DNA of 64,000 nt from Serratia inhibens. Its GTDB lineage: Bacteria > Pseudomonadota > Gammaproteobacteria > Enterobacterales > Enterobacteriaceae. A program made the translations under genes and the position numbers. Under the pieces are notes generated by a model. The model ran no database searches. It saw only the letters and a program-made list of their open reading frames with translations, and was not told the DNA's origin. This document shows, one piece after another, positions 49,201 to 60,534 of this stretch. The stretch covers positions 558,001 through 622,000 of the forward strand of contig NZ_QYYG01000002.1 of NCBI RefSeq assembly GCF_003591175.1, given 5' to 3'. Every line of letters starts with the position of its first letter. The stretch's first letter is position 1.

Positions 49201-50553
49201 TTACCAGCGTTGCTTCAGCAGATTGTTCGGCTGGATGCCGCCAATCGCATGCGCGTTGCTGAAGTGCTTAACGGCTATGCCCGCTTCAAACTCTTCACGG
49301 AAATATTTAATCGCGCTTTGCAGTGGCTCTACGGCACCTGGCGCATGAGCGCAGAAGGTTTTACCTGGGCCAAGGGAACGGCACAGCTGCTCGAGGGTTT
49401 CGATATCCCCCGGCTGCCCTTCGCCATTCTCCAGCGCGCGCAGGATCTTCACGCTCCACGGCAGGCCGTCGCGGCACGGAGTACACCAGCCGCAAGACTC
49501 GCGTGAGAAGAACTCTTCCAGGTTGCGCACCAGCGGGACCATGCCGATTTCGTGATCCACCGCCATCGCCAGCGCGGTGCCGAGACGGCTACCGGCTTTG
49601 CCGATGCTCTCGAAATCCATCGGCAGATCGAGGTGATCGGCGGTCAGAAAGTCGGTGCCCGCGCCGCCTGGCTGCCAGGCTTTGAAGCGCAGACCGTCAC
49701 GCATGCCGCCGGCGTAATCTTCCAGAATTTCACGCGCGGTGATGCCAAACGGCAGTTCCCAAACGCCCGGGTTTTTCACCCGACCCGAGAAGCCCATCAG
49801 CTTGGTGCCGGCATCCTTGCTTTTACCGCCGTTGATCCCCTGGTACCACTCAATGCCGTTCGCCAGGATTGCCGGAACGTTGCACAGGGTTTCTACGTTG
49901 TTTACGCAGGTTGGCTTGCCCCAAACGCCGGAAGAAGCCGGGAAAGGCGGTTTGGAACGCGGGTTGGCGCGGCGGCCTTCCAGCGAGTTGATCAGAGCGG
50001 TTTCTTCGCCGCAGATGTAACGGCCGGCGCCGGTATGGACGATCAGCTCGAAATCGAAGCCGCTGCCCATGATGTTTTTGCCCAGCAGGCCCGCTTCGGT
50101 CGCTTCAGCGATGGCACGGCGCAGATGCACCGCCGCCTCGATGTACTCGCCACGCAGGAAGATGTAGCCGCGATAGGCTTTCAGCGCGAACGCGGAGATC
50201 AGCATGCCTTCCACCAACAGGTGCGGCAGTTGCTCCATCAGCAGGCGGTCTTTATAGGTGCCCGGCTCCATTTCATCGGCGTTACACAGCAGGTAACGGA
50301 TGTTCATGGATTCGTCTTTCGGCATCAGGCTCCACTTCAAACCGGTGGAGAAACCTGCACCGCCGCGGCCTTTCAGCCCGGCGTCTTTCACCAGGTTGAC
50401 GATCTCGTCCGGGGCCAGGCCCTTGATGGCTTTCTCGGCGCCCGCATAACCGTTTTTGCTGCGGTATTCATCCAGCCAGACCGGCTGTTTGTCATCGCGC
50501 AACCGCCAGGTCAGCGGGTGCATCTCGGGAGTGCGTACAATGTCTTTAATCAT
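49201..50553 (-). CDS. nuoF: NADH:quinone oxidoreductase subunit F
   Basis: NADH- and FMN-binding subunit (450 aa). The glycine-rich loop is [16 protein letters not shown], and [15 protein letters not shown] contributes to nucleotide binding. The [4Fe-4S] cluster N3 is bound by [12 protein letters not shown] plus a later Cys in [10 protein letters not shown]. Its start overlaps the nuoE stop by 4 bp. Confidence 0.98.
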   Translation of the reverse strand: MIKDIVRTPEMHPLTWRLRDDKQPVWLDEYRSKNGYAGAEKAIKGLAPDEIVNLVKDAGLKGRGGAGFSTGLKWSLMPKDESMNIRYLLCNADEMEPGTYKDRLLMEQLPHLLVEGMLISAFALKAYRGYIFLRGEYIEAAVHLRRAIAEATEAGLLGKNIMGSGFDFELIVHTGAGRYICGEETALINSLEGRRANPRSKPPFPASSGVWGKPTCVNNVETLCNVPAILANGIEWYQGINGGKSKDAGTKLMGFSGRVKNPGVWELPFGITAREILEDYAGGMRDGLRFKAWQPGGAGTDFLTADHLDLPMDFESIGKAGSRLGTALAMAVDHEIGMVPLVRNLEEFFSRESCGWCTPCRDGLPWSVKILRALENGEGQPGDIETLEQLCRSLGPGKTFCAHAPGAVEPLQSAIKYFREEFEAGIAVKHFSNAHAIGGIQPNNLLKQRW

Positions 50554-51101
50554 TGATACTGCTCCAGTAGCGTCTCGATATCTTCAGGCTTCAGCTGACT
50601 GTGAGTATCCTCATCAATCATCATGGTTGGCCCTTTATCGCAATTGCCCAGGCAGCAGGTCGGCAGCAGAGTGAAACGACCATCAAAGGTGGTTTGACCC
50701 GGTTTGATGCTCAACTTCTTCTCGAGAGCGGCCTGAATGCCCTGGTAACCGGTGATGTGACAAACAACGCTGTCACAATAACGGATCACGTGACGCCCTA
50801 CTGGCTGACGGAAAATCTGGCTGTAGAACGTGGCCACGCCTTCTACGTCGCTGGCAGGAATGCCCAGCACTTCCGCGATGGCGTAAATCGCACCGTCCGG
50901 AACCCAGCCACGCTGCTTCTGCACAATTTTCAGTGCTTCGATGGAGGCGGCGCGTGGATCCTCGTAATGGTGCTTTTCGTGCTCGATCGCATCACGTTCT
51001 TCCGCGCTCAGTACAAATGCATCAGCGCCGCTCTGGGGAGCGGCTGCATTGATTGGCTCAAGCGCATCGTTGACTGCGTGATTGTCTTTTTGATCATGCA
51101 T
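50550..51101 (-). CDS. nuoE: NADH:quinone oxidoreductase subunit E
   Basis: Thioredoxin-like [2Fe-2S] subunit (183 aa, somewhat longer at the N-terminus than the 166 aa of E. coli because of a polar [20 protein letters not shown]-type tail). Cluster N1a ligands are in [10 protein letters not shown] and CLGNCDKGP. It lies 2 bp after nuoCD. Confidence 0.97.
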   Translation of the reverse strand: MHDQKDNHAVNDALEPINAAAPQSGADAFVLSAEERDAIEHEKHHYEDPRAASIEALKIVQKQRGWVPDGAIYAIAEVLGIPASDVEGVATFYSQIFRQPVGRHVIRYCDSVVCHITGYQGIQAALEKKLSIKPGQTTFDGRFTLLPTCCLGNCDKGPTMMIDEDTHSQLKPEDIETLLEQYQ

Positions 51102-51103
51102 AG

Positions 51104-52900
51104 TTAGCGGTCCACATCTGACATTACAAAATCGATACTACCCAGATAGACGATCAGGTCGGAGACCAGGCTGCCACGGATTACCGCAGGGATTTGCTGA
51201 AGGTGAGCAAAACTTGGCGTACGTACCCGGGTGCGGTAGCTCATGGTGCTGCCGTCGCTGGTCAGGTAGTAGCTGTTGATCCCTTTAGTGGCTTCAATCA
51301 TCTGGAATGATTCGTTGGCTGGCATCACCGGGCCCCAGGAAACCTGCAGGAAGTGGGTGATCAGCGTTTCAATATGCTGCAACGTGCGCTCTTTCGGCGG
51401 CGGCGTGGTCAGCGGGTGATCGGCCTTGAACGGGCCTTCCGGCATGTTGTTCAGGCACTGTTCGAGGATGCGCAGGCTCTGACGCAGCTCTTCCACCTTC
51501 AACATTACGCGGGTGTAGCAGTCGCTGTTGCCGTCGCCGACCGGGATTTCGAAATCGAAATTCTCATAGCCGGAATACGGGCGCCATTTGCGCACGTCGA
51601 ACTCGATGCCGGTGGCACGCAGGCCGGCGCCGGTCACGCCCCACTCCAGCGCTTCTTTGGCATTGTAGGATGCTACGCCGACAGAACGGCCCTTCAGGAT
51701 GCTGTTCTTCAGTGCGGCCTTGACGTAGGAATCCAGGCGTTTCGGCATCCACTCGAGGAACTCGCGCAGCAGGCGATCCCAGCCGCGCGGCAGATCATGC
51801 GCGACGCCGCCGATGCGGAACCAGGCTGGGTGCATACGGAAACCGGTGATCGCTTCAACCAGATCGTAGATTTTCTGACGATCGGTAAAGGCGAAGAACA
51901 CCGGGGTCATGGCGCCGACGTCCTGAATGAAGGTACTGATGTACAGCAGATGGCTGTTGATGCGGAACAGTTCAGACAGCATCACGCGGATAGTATCGAC
52001 GCGATCCGGCACCTTGATCCCGGCCAGTTTTTCAACCGCCAGCACGTAAGGCATTTCGTTCACGCAGCCGCCGAGGTATTCGATACGGTCGGTGTACGGA
52101 ATGTAGCTGTGCCACGACTGACGTTCGCCCATCTTCTCGGCACCGCGGTGGTGATAACCGATATCCGGCACGCAATCGACGATCTCTTCGCCGTCCAGCT
52201 GCAGAATAATGCGGAATGCACCGTGCGCAGACGGGTGGTTCGGGCCGAGGTTGAGGAACATGAAGTCCTCGTTTTCGGTGCCGCGCTTCATGCCCCACTC
52301 TTCCGGTTTGAAGGTCAGCGACTCCATTTCCAGATCTTCTTTCTGTTTGGTCAACACAAAGGGATCGAACTCGGTGGCGCGTGCCGGGTAATCTTTACGC
52401 AGTGGGTGGCCTTCCCAGGTCTGCGGCATCATGATGCGCGTCAGGTGCGGGTGACCGTCGAAGGTAATACCGAACATTTCCCAGGTTTCACGCTCATACC
52501 AGTTGGCATTCGGGAATACCTTGGTCGCTGTGGGCACGTGCAGGTCTTTTTCAGACAGCGCCACTTTCAGCATGATGTCGCGGTTACGTTCGATGGAAAT
52601 CAGATGGTAGAAAACAGAAAAATCCGCGGCCGGCAAACCGTCGCGGTGGGTGCGAAGACGCTCGTCTACGCCATGCAGATCGAACAGCATGACATAAGGC
52701 TTCGGCTGTTTTCTCAGGAACGTCATTACTTCCAGTAACTGGTCAGGTTTGACCCATACCACGGGCATTCCGGTACGGGTGGGCTGAACAGTAAAGGCTT
52801 CCGGCCCAAAGCGGTTGCGCAGTTCGCCAATCACCGGATCGTCTTGGTGATCCCTGGTTTGCCATGATGGCAGGGCGTCGTGCGTCGTTGAATCTGTCAT
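51104..52900 (-). CDS. nuoC: NADH:quinone oxidoreductase fused subunits C and D
   Basis: A 598-aa fusion usual in enterobacteria. NuoC is at residues about 1-190 ([25 protein letters not shown] near its end) and NuoD at about 210-598. NuoD carries the quinone-site His in [12 protein letters not shown], plus [16 protein letters not shown] and the C-terminal [13 protein letters not shown]. Also called nuoCD. Confidence 0.98.
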   Translation of the reverse strand: MTDSTTHDALPSWQTRDHQDDPVIGELRNRFGPEAFTVQPTRTGMPVVWVKPDQLLEVMTFLRKQPKPYVMLFDLHGVDERLRTHRDGLPAADFSVFYHLISIERNRDIMLKVALSEKDLHVPTATKVFPNANWYERETWEMFGITFDGHPHLTRIMMPQTWEGHPLRKDYPARATEFDPFVLTKQKEDLEMESLTFKPEEWGMKRGTENEDFMFLNLGPNHPSAHGAFRIILQLDGEEIVDCVPDIGYHHRGAEKMGERQSWHSYIPYTDRIEYLGGCVNEMPYVLAVEKLAGIKVPDRVDTIRVMLSELFRINSHLLYISTFIQDVGAMTPVFFAFTDRQKIYDLVEAITGFRMHPAWFRIGGVAHDLPRGWDRLLREFLEWMPKRLDSYVKAALKNSILKGRSVGVASYNAKEALEWGVTGAGLRATGIEFDVRKWRPYSGYENFDFEIPVGDGNSDCYTRVMLKVEELRQSLRILEQCLNNMPEGPFKADHPLTTPPPKERTLQHIETLITHFLQVSWGPVMPANESFQMIEATKGINSYYLTSDGSTMSYRTRVRTPSFAHLQQIPAVIRGSLVSDLIVYLGSIDFVMSDVDR

Positions 52901-52996
52901 AATTTTTTTTCACCACACTAAAGGGTTATTTCGCCGCAAGTTCACTTTTCGCTGTGTTAACCAATAGCGCACTAAGATGGACGTTAAATGAACGTC

Positions 52997-53671
52997 TTAA
53001 ATCTCGTCAGGCGTCCGAAGGTTGGTCACCGCGATACGCTCGCCGTGTTTACGCTCTCTTTCAGACTGCATGTTGGCGCGGTACACGCCCTGATCGCCGA
53101 CAACCCATGACAGCGGGCGGCGCTCTTTGCCGATAGATTCCTGTAACAGCATCAGCGCTTGCATGTAGGCTTCCGGGCGTGGCGGGCAGCCAGGAATGTA
53201 CACGTCGACCGGCAGGAATTTATCCACGCCCTGAACCACGGAATAGATATCGTACATGCCGCCGGAGTTGGCGCAGGCTCCCATCGAAATAACCCATTTT
53301 GGCTCCAGCATCTGTTCATACAGGCGCTGAATAACCGGGGCCATCTTGGTAAAGCAGGTACCGGCAACGACCATCAGGTCAGCCTGGCGTGGCGATGCAC
53401 GCAACACTTCGGCACCGAAACGCGCAACGTCGTGAACGGCGGTAAACGACGTCACCATCTCCACGTAACAGCACGAAAGGCCGAAGTTGTATGGCCAAAT
53501 AGAGTTCTTACGCCCCCAGTTCACCATGTCATGCAGTGCATGCTCGAGTTTACCCATGTAAACCGTGCGGTGAACCTGTTGGTCCAGGGGATCGGCGACG
53601 ATCTCCTGTTTTTGCAGGGGGTAACGGTCATTCTCACCGTTCGGGTCTATGCGGGTGAGCGTATAGTCCAT
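52997..53671 (-). CDS. nuoB: NADH:quinone oxidoreductase subunit B
   Basis: A 224-aa subunit carrying cluster N2: the tandem cysteines in [11 protein letters not shown], then [12 protein letters not shown] and [12 protein letters not shown]. It lies 29 bp after nuoA. A 96-bp gap before nuoCD contains a GACGTT/AACGTC inverted repeat. Confidence 0.98.
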   Translation of the reverse strand: MDYTLTRIDPNGENDRYPLQKQEIVADPLDQQVHRTVYMGKLEHALHDMVNWGRKNSIWPYNFGLSCCYVEMVTSFTAVHDVARFGAEVLRASPRQADLMVVAGTCFTKMAPVIQRLYEQMLEPKWVISMGACANSGGMYDIYSVVQGVDKFLPVDVYIPGCPPRPEAYMQALMLLQESIGKERRPLSWVVGDQGVYRANMQSERERKHGERIAVTNLRTPDEI

Positions 53672-53700
53672 CTTAATGCCTCGTTTTTAACCACAAATGA

Positions 53701-54138
53701 CTACTGCGGATGACGGTTGGTGTTAGTGATTGTGCCTGGTTTACTGAGACGTTTGGAACGCGAAGGCGTCCAGTCCAATGCGCCGATACGCACCAGATAA
53801 ACCAAACCGGCCAATAGCACCAAAATGAAAATGGCGGCTTCGATAAAGCCTACCCAACCACTCTCGCGAACGGAGACCGACCAGGCATACAGGTACAAGG
53901 CTTCAACATCGAAAATGACGAAGAACATGGCGACCAGGTAGAACTTGGCGGACAGGCGCATGCGCGCCGAACCGACCGAGTCGATCCCGGATTCAAACGG
54001 GGTGTGTTTGGCGCGCGCACGGGCTCTCCCGCCCAGGAAGAACGCGCCCAGCAGCATAAGACCGCAAAGCCCGATAGCCACGACAAGAAATACGGCGAAC
54101 GCCCAGTGATGAGCGATAACTTCAGTGGTTGTTGACAT
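53701..54138 (-). CDS. nuoA: NADH:quinone oxidoreductase subunit A
   Basis: First gene of the operon, a 145-aa three-helix subunit. The conserved loop THPFESGID-like [18 protein letters not shown] and the second helix [11 protein letters not shown] are present. Confidence 0.97.
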   Translation of the reverse strand: MSTTTEVIAHHWAFAVFLVVAIGLCGLMLLGAFFLGGRARARAKHTPFESGIDSVGSARMRLSAKFYLVAMFFVIFDVEALYLYAWSVSVRESGWVGFIEAAIFILVLLAGLVYLVRIGALDWTPSRSKRLSKPGTITNTNRHPQ

Positions 54139-54792
54139 ACTCTATGCTTACTCATCAAAAGTGGCGTCGATCGCACTGCTCTTGTAACTGGCAGTTAGTG
54201 CACCACATCGATTTAAGGGAAGGATAAATTAACCACACAAACAAACTGCTTTTACAGAGAGTTAGGCAGCGTTTTACTGTGGGCTTTTTACTCCTTTCTA
54301 TAACCTTTTGTCAACTTTGACAAAAGTATCTACACACTAGTTTACATACCCATCATTTTATTAACATTTGATGCGACTGGCTTAGGCTAAATCGTGTCAG
54401 TCAATTGCCGTGTAGAAACAGATAGATATAAACCAACATGCTTATTTCAGTTTTACTATACCATTGTCTCAGGAATCTCCTGTTCTTCCACTCACTACCT
54501 AGGGGTATTTTTTTGATCCAGGACACGTTTTCAGCATAATTCCTCAAAAAAAGTGTGGGCCTTTAACAAATTTTGTCAAATTCAGACGTAAAAACACCCG
54601 CAATAAATTACCAAAATAACCATATTAATTCCAGGCCTTTACGCACATCCCTCCAAGTTCAAAAAACAAGCAAAACCATTTCTTTATCATCTGATAACGG
54701 TTCTCATTACCGAGAACAGTTAGATAAATAGCTACTTCGTAATAAAAAAAAACGCTAATCCCCATAAACAGGCTTTTAGCCAAATTACGGCC
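54139..54792 (-). promoter_or_regulatory. Long nuo promoter region
   Basis: About 650 bp of AT-rich non-coding DNA upstream of nuoA. It holds a perfect 22-bp palindrome, CTTTTGTCAA-CT-TTGACAAAAG (54305-54326), a further TTTTGTCAAATT near 54570, and a Fur-box-like GATAACGGTTCTCATTACC (54693-54711). A possible minus-strand TATAGT -10 with an upstream TGG lies at 54455-54460. In E. coli this region binds ArcA, NarL, FNR, IHF and LrhA; individual sites were not resolved here. Confidence 0.5.
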
Positions 54793-54822
54793 AAAAAAAA
54801 CCTCCGCCGAAGCAGAGGTTTT
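54793..54822 (-). terminator. Terminator after lrhA
   Basis: On the minus strand AACCTCTGC-TTC-GGCGGAGGTT (one mismatch) is followed by eight T residues, 29 bp past the lrhA stop. Confidence 0.85.
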
Positions 54823-54850
54823 ATCATGCAGCTTTTAACGCGCCGGGAGG

Positions 54851-55786
54851 TTATTCCTCACCGTCGGCCAGACAAGTGTCACCCTGCTGGGATGAACTCC
54901 CACCACTGAAGCTGTAACTGTCATTGCCATTTTGCACCGCGCTGAAAATCGCCATCGCCAGCTCGTTGCCGCACTGCGTGTCCTTGCACAGGGCATACTG
55001 GGTGTCTGGCAATGGCGGCAAACCTTCTACCGCGCCCAGCACCCGCAAGTCAGGGCTCATCATCTCGATCGGCCGGACCGTGATCCCCAAACCGGCCTTG
55101 CAGGCAGCACGAACGGCCGAAAGCGTCGAGGCTACATAAGCGATACGCCATGGGATCCCGGCGTCATCCAGATGCTTGATCGCCATCGAACGGAACGGGC
55201 TGGGTTCGTCCATCACCACCAATGGGATCGGCTCACCGGCCTGATACCGGTAATCTGCGGAGCAATACCACAGCGTCGGCGAAGTACGCAGCACAATGTG
55301 CGGATGTCCTTCGGTTTCCACCGTCGTAATCGCCAGATCGACTTCGCCGTTTTCCAGCATGTCGAGCATGAACGGGCTGCGTTTCACCCGCACATCAATC
55401 GCCAACTTGGGGTAAACCGACGTGACGCGATTAAGCAGGAAAGGCAGTATGGTATCGGCGGTATCATCAGAAGCACCGATAGTCAGAACACCGTTTATAT
55501 TGTTGTACATCAGAGAGGTACAGGCTTCGTCGTTGAAGCGCAGGATTTTCCTGGCGTAACCGAGAAGCTGAATACCGTGTTCGGTCAATAATTTGTTGCG
55601 CCCGTGACGAGCAAACAACTCTTTGTCAACCAGTTGCTCTAACCGCTGCATTTGTTGACTGACGGCTGATTGGGTACGACAAACGGCAACTGCCGCAGCC
55701 GCAAAGGTGTTCAAATCAGCAACAGCCACAAAGGTTCTTAGCAGATCGAGGTCGAGATTAAGTATCGGACGATTTGCAGTTGTCAT
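54851..55786 (-). CDS. lrhA: LysR-family regulator LrhA
   Basis: A 311-aa LysR-type regulator. Its N-terminus ([36 protein letters not shown]) is nearly identical to E. coli LrhA (HexA/PecT group), and it has the same place between nuoA and alaA. In relatives it represses flagellar, fimbrial and secondary-metabolism genes. The C-terminal about 25 residues (polar, GGSSSQQGD) differ from E. coli. Confidence 0.95.
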   Translation of the reverse strand: MTTANRPILNLDLDLLRTFVAVADLNTFAAAAVAVCRTQSAVSQQMQRLEQLVDKELFARHGRNKLLTEHGIQLLGYARKILRFNDEACTSLMYNNINGVLTIGASDDTADTILPFLLNRVTSVYPKLAIDVRVKRSPFMLDMLENGEVDLAITTVETEGHPHIVLRTSPTLWYCSADYRYQAGEPIPLVVMDEPSPFRSMAIKHLDDAGIPWRIAYVASTLSAVRAACKAGLGITVRPIEMMSPDLRVLGAVEGLPPLPDTQYALCKDTQCGNELAMAIFSAVQNGNDSYSFSGGSSSQQGDTCLADGEE

Positions 55787-56650
55787 AGTGTTTTCTTCAC
55801 TTTTTGAATTCTAATTTACAAACTACCCTGGTGTGTTTCTAAGACATCGTTTTAAAGGGACGATGCCTGACATGACAGTACCCCACTCATTAGTGGAGGG
55901 CAAAAAAATTACTTATATTTCGTTACCTCTATCGCCTTTTAAAATGTGATCTATCGCATATGCTTATAGAACGCCGTGCTCTATTACTAGTGAAAGTGTT
56001 TAATTTTTACCGAACCAAAGATTTTACTCATTCACAATGCTGGATTGCCACACCAATCGTGCTGCGCGATTTCCGCGCCCTGGCAGGCTTAAGCTCCACC
56101 CGCCCTCGAGAAAAAGTAAGTTATTTACTGCATTATGCAGGGACGTCTCTTCATGATTTTAATGAATTCAATTAGTAACATTTACCACGTGAATAATACG
56201 GGAATAATTACTTAAATGTTGCTTAAGAAAGAGACTGAAATATTACTAATGTAATATACCCATGATACTCAGTTTGGGTTGCCGATTGGCGACCCGCTAT
56301 CAGACTACTCCGGTATTATCATTTCTTTACAGTTTATCCGGTGCAATCCTCCCCTCCGGCTTATCAGTGCGCGACGGGCTACAGCAGCAACCTTTCTTAT
56401 TACGGGTCAATCATGTTAACACAACGTCATCAAGGCAGCACAAAAAACCACTAAATACAACCTACCGAACATAATAACCCAAGCAAACACCAAAACCCTG
56501 TTCATCATCACTAATATTAGCCTTGGGACCCTTCGTTTGCACCAAAGGCGTGCATAACCCTTCAAAAGCACCAGCGCCAGGAGTACATTGAGCGGGTTGC
56601 GGTGTTCCACGGTAGGAACGCCCCCATTCCAGCAAAAGGCTCAACTTTCT
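55787..56650. other. Long AT-rich intergenic region lrhA/alaA
   Basis: 864 bp with divergent promoters. Visible: CATCG/CGATG (55843-55863) and CCACT/AGTGG small hairpins in the probable lrhA 5' leader, and a TGTGA half CRP site in AAAATGTGATCTATCGCATA near 55945. A 71-codon frame at 55960-56175 has no ribosome-binding site or recognisable family and is not called. lrhA of E. coli also has a long untranslated leader. Confidence 0.5.
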
Positions 56651-57865
56651 ATGTCCCCCATTGAGAAATCCCACAAACTGGACAACGTCTGTTATGACAT
56701 TCGCGGCCCGGTGCTCAAAGAAGCTAAACGTCTTGAAGAAGAGGGCAACAAAGTCCTCAAACTGAACATCGGTAACCCCGCCCCGTTTGGTTTCGACGCC
56801 CCTGACGAAATCCTGGTCGACGTGATCCGCAATCTGCCCACGGCGCAAGGCTATTCCGACTCCAAAGGGCTCTTCTCGGCGCGTAAGGCGATCATGCAGC
56901 ACTACCAGGCGCGTAACATCCGTGACGTGACCGTTGAGGATATCTACATCGGCAATGGGGTTTCCGAGCTGATCGTGCAATCCATGCAGGCGCTGCTTAA
57001 CAGCGGTGACGAAATGCTGGTACCGGCGCCGGATTACCCGCTGTGGACCGCCGCTGTGTCACTGTCCGGCGGCAAGGCCGTGCATTACCTGTGCGATGAA
57101 CAGGCAGGCTGGTTCCCGGATCTGGACGACATAATCAGTAAAATCACTCCGCGCACCCGCGGCATTGTGATCATCAACCCAAACAACCCGACCGGTGCGG
57201 TGTACAGCAAAGAGCTGCTGGAGCAGATTGTCGAGATCGCCCGCCAGCACAACCTGATCATCTTCTCGGACGAGATTTACGACAAAATTCTGTATGACGA
57301 AGCCGAACACCATTCGATCGCCGCGCTGGCACCGGATCTGCTGACCGTCACTTTCAACGGGCTGTCCAAAACCTATCGCGTTGCGGGTTTCCGTCAGGGC
57401 TGGATGGTGCTGAACGGGCCGAAAAAACACGCCAAGGGCTATATCGAAGGGCTGGAGATGCTGGCCTCCATGCGCCTTTGCGCCAACGTGCCGATGCAGC
57501 ACGCGATCCAAACGGCACTGGGCGGCTACCAGAGCATCAGCGAGTTTATTCAACCTGGCGGCCGTCTGTATGAACAGCGTAACCGTACCTGGGAACTGCT
57601 GAATGATATTCCCGGCGTTTCCTGCGTGAAGCCTCAGGGGGCGTTGTATATGTTCCCGCGCATCGACGCCAAACGCTTTAACATTCACGATGACCAGAAA
57701 ATGGTGCTGGATCTGCTGCTGCAGGAAAAAGTGCTGCTGGTGCAAGGCAGCGCATTCAACTGGCCGTATCCCGACCACGTGCGCATCGTTACCCTGCCGC
57801 GCGTTGATGAACTGGAAATGGCTGTGGGCAAGCTGGGCCGTTTCCTGGAAGGTTATCGTCAGTAA
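56651..57865 (+). CDS. alaA: Glutamate-pyruvate aminotransferase AlaA
   Basis: PLP-dependent class I aminotransferase (404 aa) making alanine from pyruvate and glutamate; very close to E. coli AlaA (former YfbQ). The substrate Asn/Asp segments INPNNPTGAVYS and FSDEIYDKILYD are present, the PLP Lys is in NGLSKTYRVAGFRQGW, and a C-terminal Arg is in VRIVTLPR. ATG 56651 matches the family N-terminus (MSPIEKSHKL). Confidence 0.97.
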   Translation: MSPIEKSHKLDNVCYDIRGPVLKEAKRLEEEGNKVLKLNIGNPAPFGFDAPDEILVDVIRNLPTAQGYSDSKGLFSARKAIMQHYQARNIRDVTVEDIYIGNGVSELIVQSMQALLNSGDEMLVPAPDYPLWTAAVSLSGGKAVHYLCDEQAGWFPDLDDIISKITPRTRGIVIINPNNPTGAVYSKELLEQIVEIARQHNLIIFSDEIYDKILYDEAEHHSIAALAPDLLTVTFNGLSKTYRVAGFRQGWMVLNGPKKHAKGYIEGLEMLASMRLCANVPMQHAIQTALGGYQSISEFIQPGGRLYEQRNRTWELLNDIPGVSCVKPQGALYMFPRIDAKRFNIHDDQKMVLDLLLQEKVLLVQGSAFNWPYPDHVRIVTLPRVDELEMAVGKLGRFLEGYRQ

Positions 57866-57976
57866 TCTCCGCGGGCGCAGCAGCCTGCTGCGCCCCTTCC
57901 CTGCACGCCCCGGTTGCATAACCCGCCGTCACTGCTCACAATGGAACCCTCACTTGCCGTTGTAGAAGAGAGCACC

Positions 57977-58576
57977 ATGAGCCAGAGCCATTTTTTTGCC
58001 CACCTGTCCCGCTTGAAACTGATCAACCGCTGGCCGCTGATGCGCAACGTGCGTACCGAGAACGTTTCCGAACACAGCCTGCAAGTGGCGTTTGTCGCCC
58101 ATGCGTTGGCGGTGATCAAAAACCGAAAATTCAATGGCAACCTGAGCGCAGAGCGCGTCGCCCTGCTGGCGATGTACCACGATGCCAGCGAAGTGATTAC
58201 CGGTGACATGCCAACGCCAATCAAGTACTACAATCCGCAGATCGCCCACGAATATAAGAAAATCGAAAAAATCGCCCAACAGAAGCTGCTGGATATGATC
58301 CCGGCGGAATTACGTAACGATTTCCGGTCGATTCTCGATGAGCATTACTACACCGAAGACGAAAAACTGGTGGTAAAACAGGCCGATGCCCTGTGTGCCT
58401 ATCTGAAATGCCTGGAGGAGTTGTCTGCCGGCAACAACGAATTCAAGCTGGCGAAAGCCCGGCTTGAAAAGACCCTGCAGCAGCGCAGCAGCCCGGAAAT
58501 GGATTATTTCATGAACGTGTTTATCCCCAGCTTCAGCCTGTCGCTGGATGAAATCAGCCTGGACTCTTCCCTCTAA
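57977..58576 (+). CDS. yfbR: 5'-Deoxynucleotidase YfbR
   Basis: HD-domain phosphohydrolase (199 aa, same as E. coli) hydrolysing deoxyribonucleoside 5'-monophosphates. The metal ligands are in the His of SEHSLQVAF and the HD of [13 protein letters not shown], with a later Asp in [12 protein letters not shown] 57977 is used, following GAAGAGAGCACC; upstream in-frame ATGs are unsupported by family length. It lies 111 bp after alaA. Confidence 0.95.
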   Translation: MSQSHFFAHLSRLKLINRWPLMRNVRTENVSEHSLQVAFVAHALAVIKNRKFNGNLSAERVALLAMYHDASEVITGDMPTPIKYYNPQIAHEYKKIEKIAQQKLLDMIPAELRNDFRSILDEHYYTEDEKLVVKQADALCAYLKCLEELSAGNNEFKLAKARLEKTLQQRSSPEMDYFMNVFIPSFSLSLDEISLDSSL

Positions 58577-58608
58577 TTTTAACGGCGCAGCCCGCTGCGC
58601 CGTTAAAA
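58577..58608. other. Long perfect hairpin between convergent yfbR and yfbS
   Basis: TTTTAACGGCGCAG and CTGCGCCGTTAAAA form a 14-bp perfect stem around CCCG. It includes the yfbS stop codon and starts at the yfbR stop. It probably ends transcription from both sides, although neither strand has a long T-run after the stem. Confidence 0.7.
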
Positions 58609-60435
58609 TGCATACAGCCACGGCACAATAATCACGCTGACCAGCATCACCAACAGCGTGAACGGCACGCCAATCCGCACGAAATCCCCGAACTTATAGT
58701 TCCCCGGCCCCAGCACCAGCGTGTTCACCGGTGATGAAACCGGCGTCATAAACGCTGCGGAAGCGGCAACGGCGATAATCATGGCGAACGGGTATGGCGA
58801 AACGCCCATCTCGCGGGCAGCGGCAATGGCGATAGGTGCCATCAGCACGGCGGTGGCGGTGTTGGAGATAAACAGGCCTATCGTGGCGCACAGCGCAAAC
58901 AGGCACAGCAGCATCACGCGCGGCCCCGCTCCCCCGGCAACGTCCATCAGCCCGCGCACGATCAAGTCCACCCCACCGGTTTTCTGCAGCGCCTGGGCAA
59001 ACGGCATCATGCCGACAATCAAGATGATGCTCGGCCAGTGAATAGACTTATAGGCGCTTGCCATATCGATGCAGCGGAATTTGCCCATCAGCAAACAGGC
59101 AATCAGCGCGGCGATCGGATTGGGGATTTCATCGGTCAACATCATCGCCACCATCAGCGCCAGGCAAAACAGCGCGTGCGGCGCCTGGGTGATGGCCGGC
59201 GCTACCTCGTCCACCTCTGCCGGCAAATTGAGGACAATAAAATCATGGGTTTTTGCCTGCAACTGGCGGATCGCCTTCCAGTCGCCGATCACCAGCAGGA
59301 TATCGCCCAGCGCCAGCGGTTCATCCACCAACTTGCCCGCCAGGGTTTCGCCATTGCGGCGAATGCCGACCACGTTCAAATCATAGCGACTGCGAAACGT
59401 CGATTCGCGCAGGCTCTTGCCCAGTAGCGTCGAATCCGGAATCAACGACACCTCCGCCATGCCGACGTTGCGCGCCTGTTCGGAGAAATAGTCGCCCCGC
59501 AGCACCATCGGCTCCAGTTGCTGCTCGCTGCAAAACTCGCGCAAGTCGATCTGGCTGTCCGACATGTCGATCAACAGTACGTCTCCTTCTCGCAGTTCGG
59601 TGCTGCCGGATGCGCTAACCATCACCCGCCGGAAGCGCTTCCAGCGTTCGATCCCCACCACGTTGGCACCGTAGCGAGCCCGCAGATGCAATTCATCCAG
59701 CGAACGGCCTACCAGCGATGATCCACTGCGGATCGCCAGCCGACGCGCCCTGCCGGTAAGTTTATAGTCGCGGATCAGATCGCGGAAGGTGCGACGCTGC
59801 CAGGTTTCCCGGCTTTTATCTCCGTCGTTATTGCCCAGCCAACGCCGCGCCACCAGCATGTATCCCACGCCCAACACCAATACCGCCAGGCCAACCGGCG
59901 TCACGCCAAAGAAACCGAAGCCGCCGATACCCTCGCGCACCAACTCGCTGTTCACCACCATGTTCGGCGGTGTTGCCACCAGCGTCATCATGCCGCTGAT
60001 AAGGCCGGCAAAACTCAGTGGCATCATCAACCTGCCCGGCGTGATTTTCATCCTTGCCGCCACGCTGAGTACCACCGGGATAAAGATCGCCACCACCCCG
60101 GTAGAACTCATAAACGCCCCCAACCCGGCCACGGTAACCATCAGCAACGTCAGCATTTTGGTTTCGCTGCTGCCGGCGACCTTCACCAGCCAGTCGCCCA
60201 CCTGATAGGCTACGCCGGTACGCACCAGCCCCTCGCCAATCACAAACAACGCGGCAATCAGGAGCACATTGGGATCGCTGAACCCCACCGTCGCTTCCTG
60301 CAGGGTCAGCGTGCCGCTCAACACAAAAGCGATGATCACCAGTAACGCCACCACGTCCATGCGCAGCTTGTTGGTGGTAAACAGCACGATGGCAATTAAC
60401 AGTAAACTCAGCACCCACAGTAATTCGCTGTTCAA
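58603..60435 (-). CDS. yfbS: YfbS-like SLC13/CitT-type transporter with two TrkA-C domains
   Basis: A 610-aa inner-membrane protein, the length of E. coli YfbS. N-terminal helices (to about residue 200), two cytosolic RCK/TrkA-C domains (about 210-390; [15 protein letters not shown] and [16 protein letters not shown]), then C-terminal helices with [13 protein letters not shown] and [17 protein letters not shown], typical of the sodium/dicarboxylate-sulfate superfamily. The substrate is not established. Confidence 0.92.
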   Translation of the reverse strand: MNSELLWVLSLLLIAIVLFTTNKLRMDVVALLVIIAFVLSGTLTLQEATVGFSDPNVLLIAALFVIGEGLVRTGVAYQVGDWLVKVAGSSETKMLTLLMVTVAGLGAFMSSTGVVAIFIPVVLSVAARMKITPGRLMMPLSFAGLISGMMTLVATPPNMVVNSELVREGIGGFGFFGVTPVGLAVLVLGVGYMLVARRWLGNNDGDKSRETWQRRTFRDLIRDYKLTGRARRLAIRSGSSLVGRSLDELHLRARYGANVVGIERWKRFRRVMVSASGSTELREGDVLLIDMSDSQIDLREFCSEQQLEPMVLRGDYFSEQARNVGMAEVSLIPDSTLLGKSLRESTFRSRYDLNVVGIRRNGETLAGKLVDEPLALGDILLVIGDWKAIRQLQAKTHDFIVLNLPAEVDEVAPAITQAPHALFCLALMVAMMLTDEIPNPIAALIACLLMGKFRCIDMASAYKSIHWPSIILIVGMMPFAQALQKTGGVDLIVRGLMDVAGGAGPRVMLLCLFALCATIGLFISNTATAVLMAPIAIAAAREMGVSPYPFAMIIAVAASAAFMTPVSSPVNTLVLGPGNYKFGDFVRIGVPFTLLVMLVSVIIVPWLYAF

Positions 60436-60481
60436 AACGGCCTCATCCGGCAGACATAGTCAAAGTCTTAAAAACTAGCAT

Positions 60482-60505
60482 AAAAAAACCCCGCCGATGC
60501 GGGGT
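60482..60505 (-). terminator. Terminator after yfbT
   Basis: On the minus strand ACCCCGC-ATCG-GCGGGGT followed by seven T residues, about 30 bp past the yfbT stop. Confidence 0.9.
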
Positions 60506-60534
60506 CTAATCAACTTGAGTGAAGATAGGGCTTG

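Noticed and set aside
46941-49262. 773-codon open frame antisense to nuoG
   Set aside because: Long antisense frames are common in GC-rich genes; the product is low-complexity and nuoG on the other strand is unmistakable.
55960-56175. 71-codon frame in the lrhA/alaA gap
   Set aside because: No ribosome-binding site, no recognisable domain, AT-rich non-coding surroundings.
58577-58608. Classical Rho-independent terminator between yfbR and yfbS
   Set aside because: The stem is perfect, but neither strand has the usual T-run after it, so it is reported as a hairpin only.
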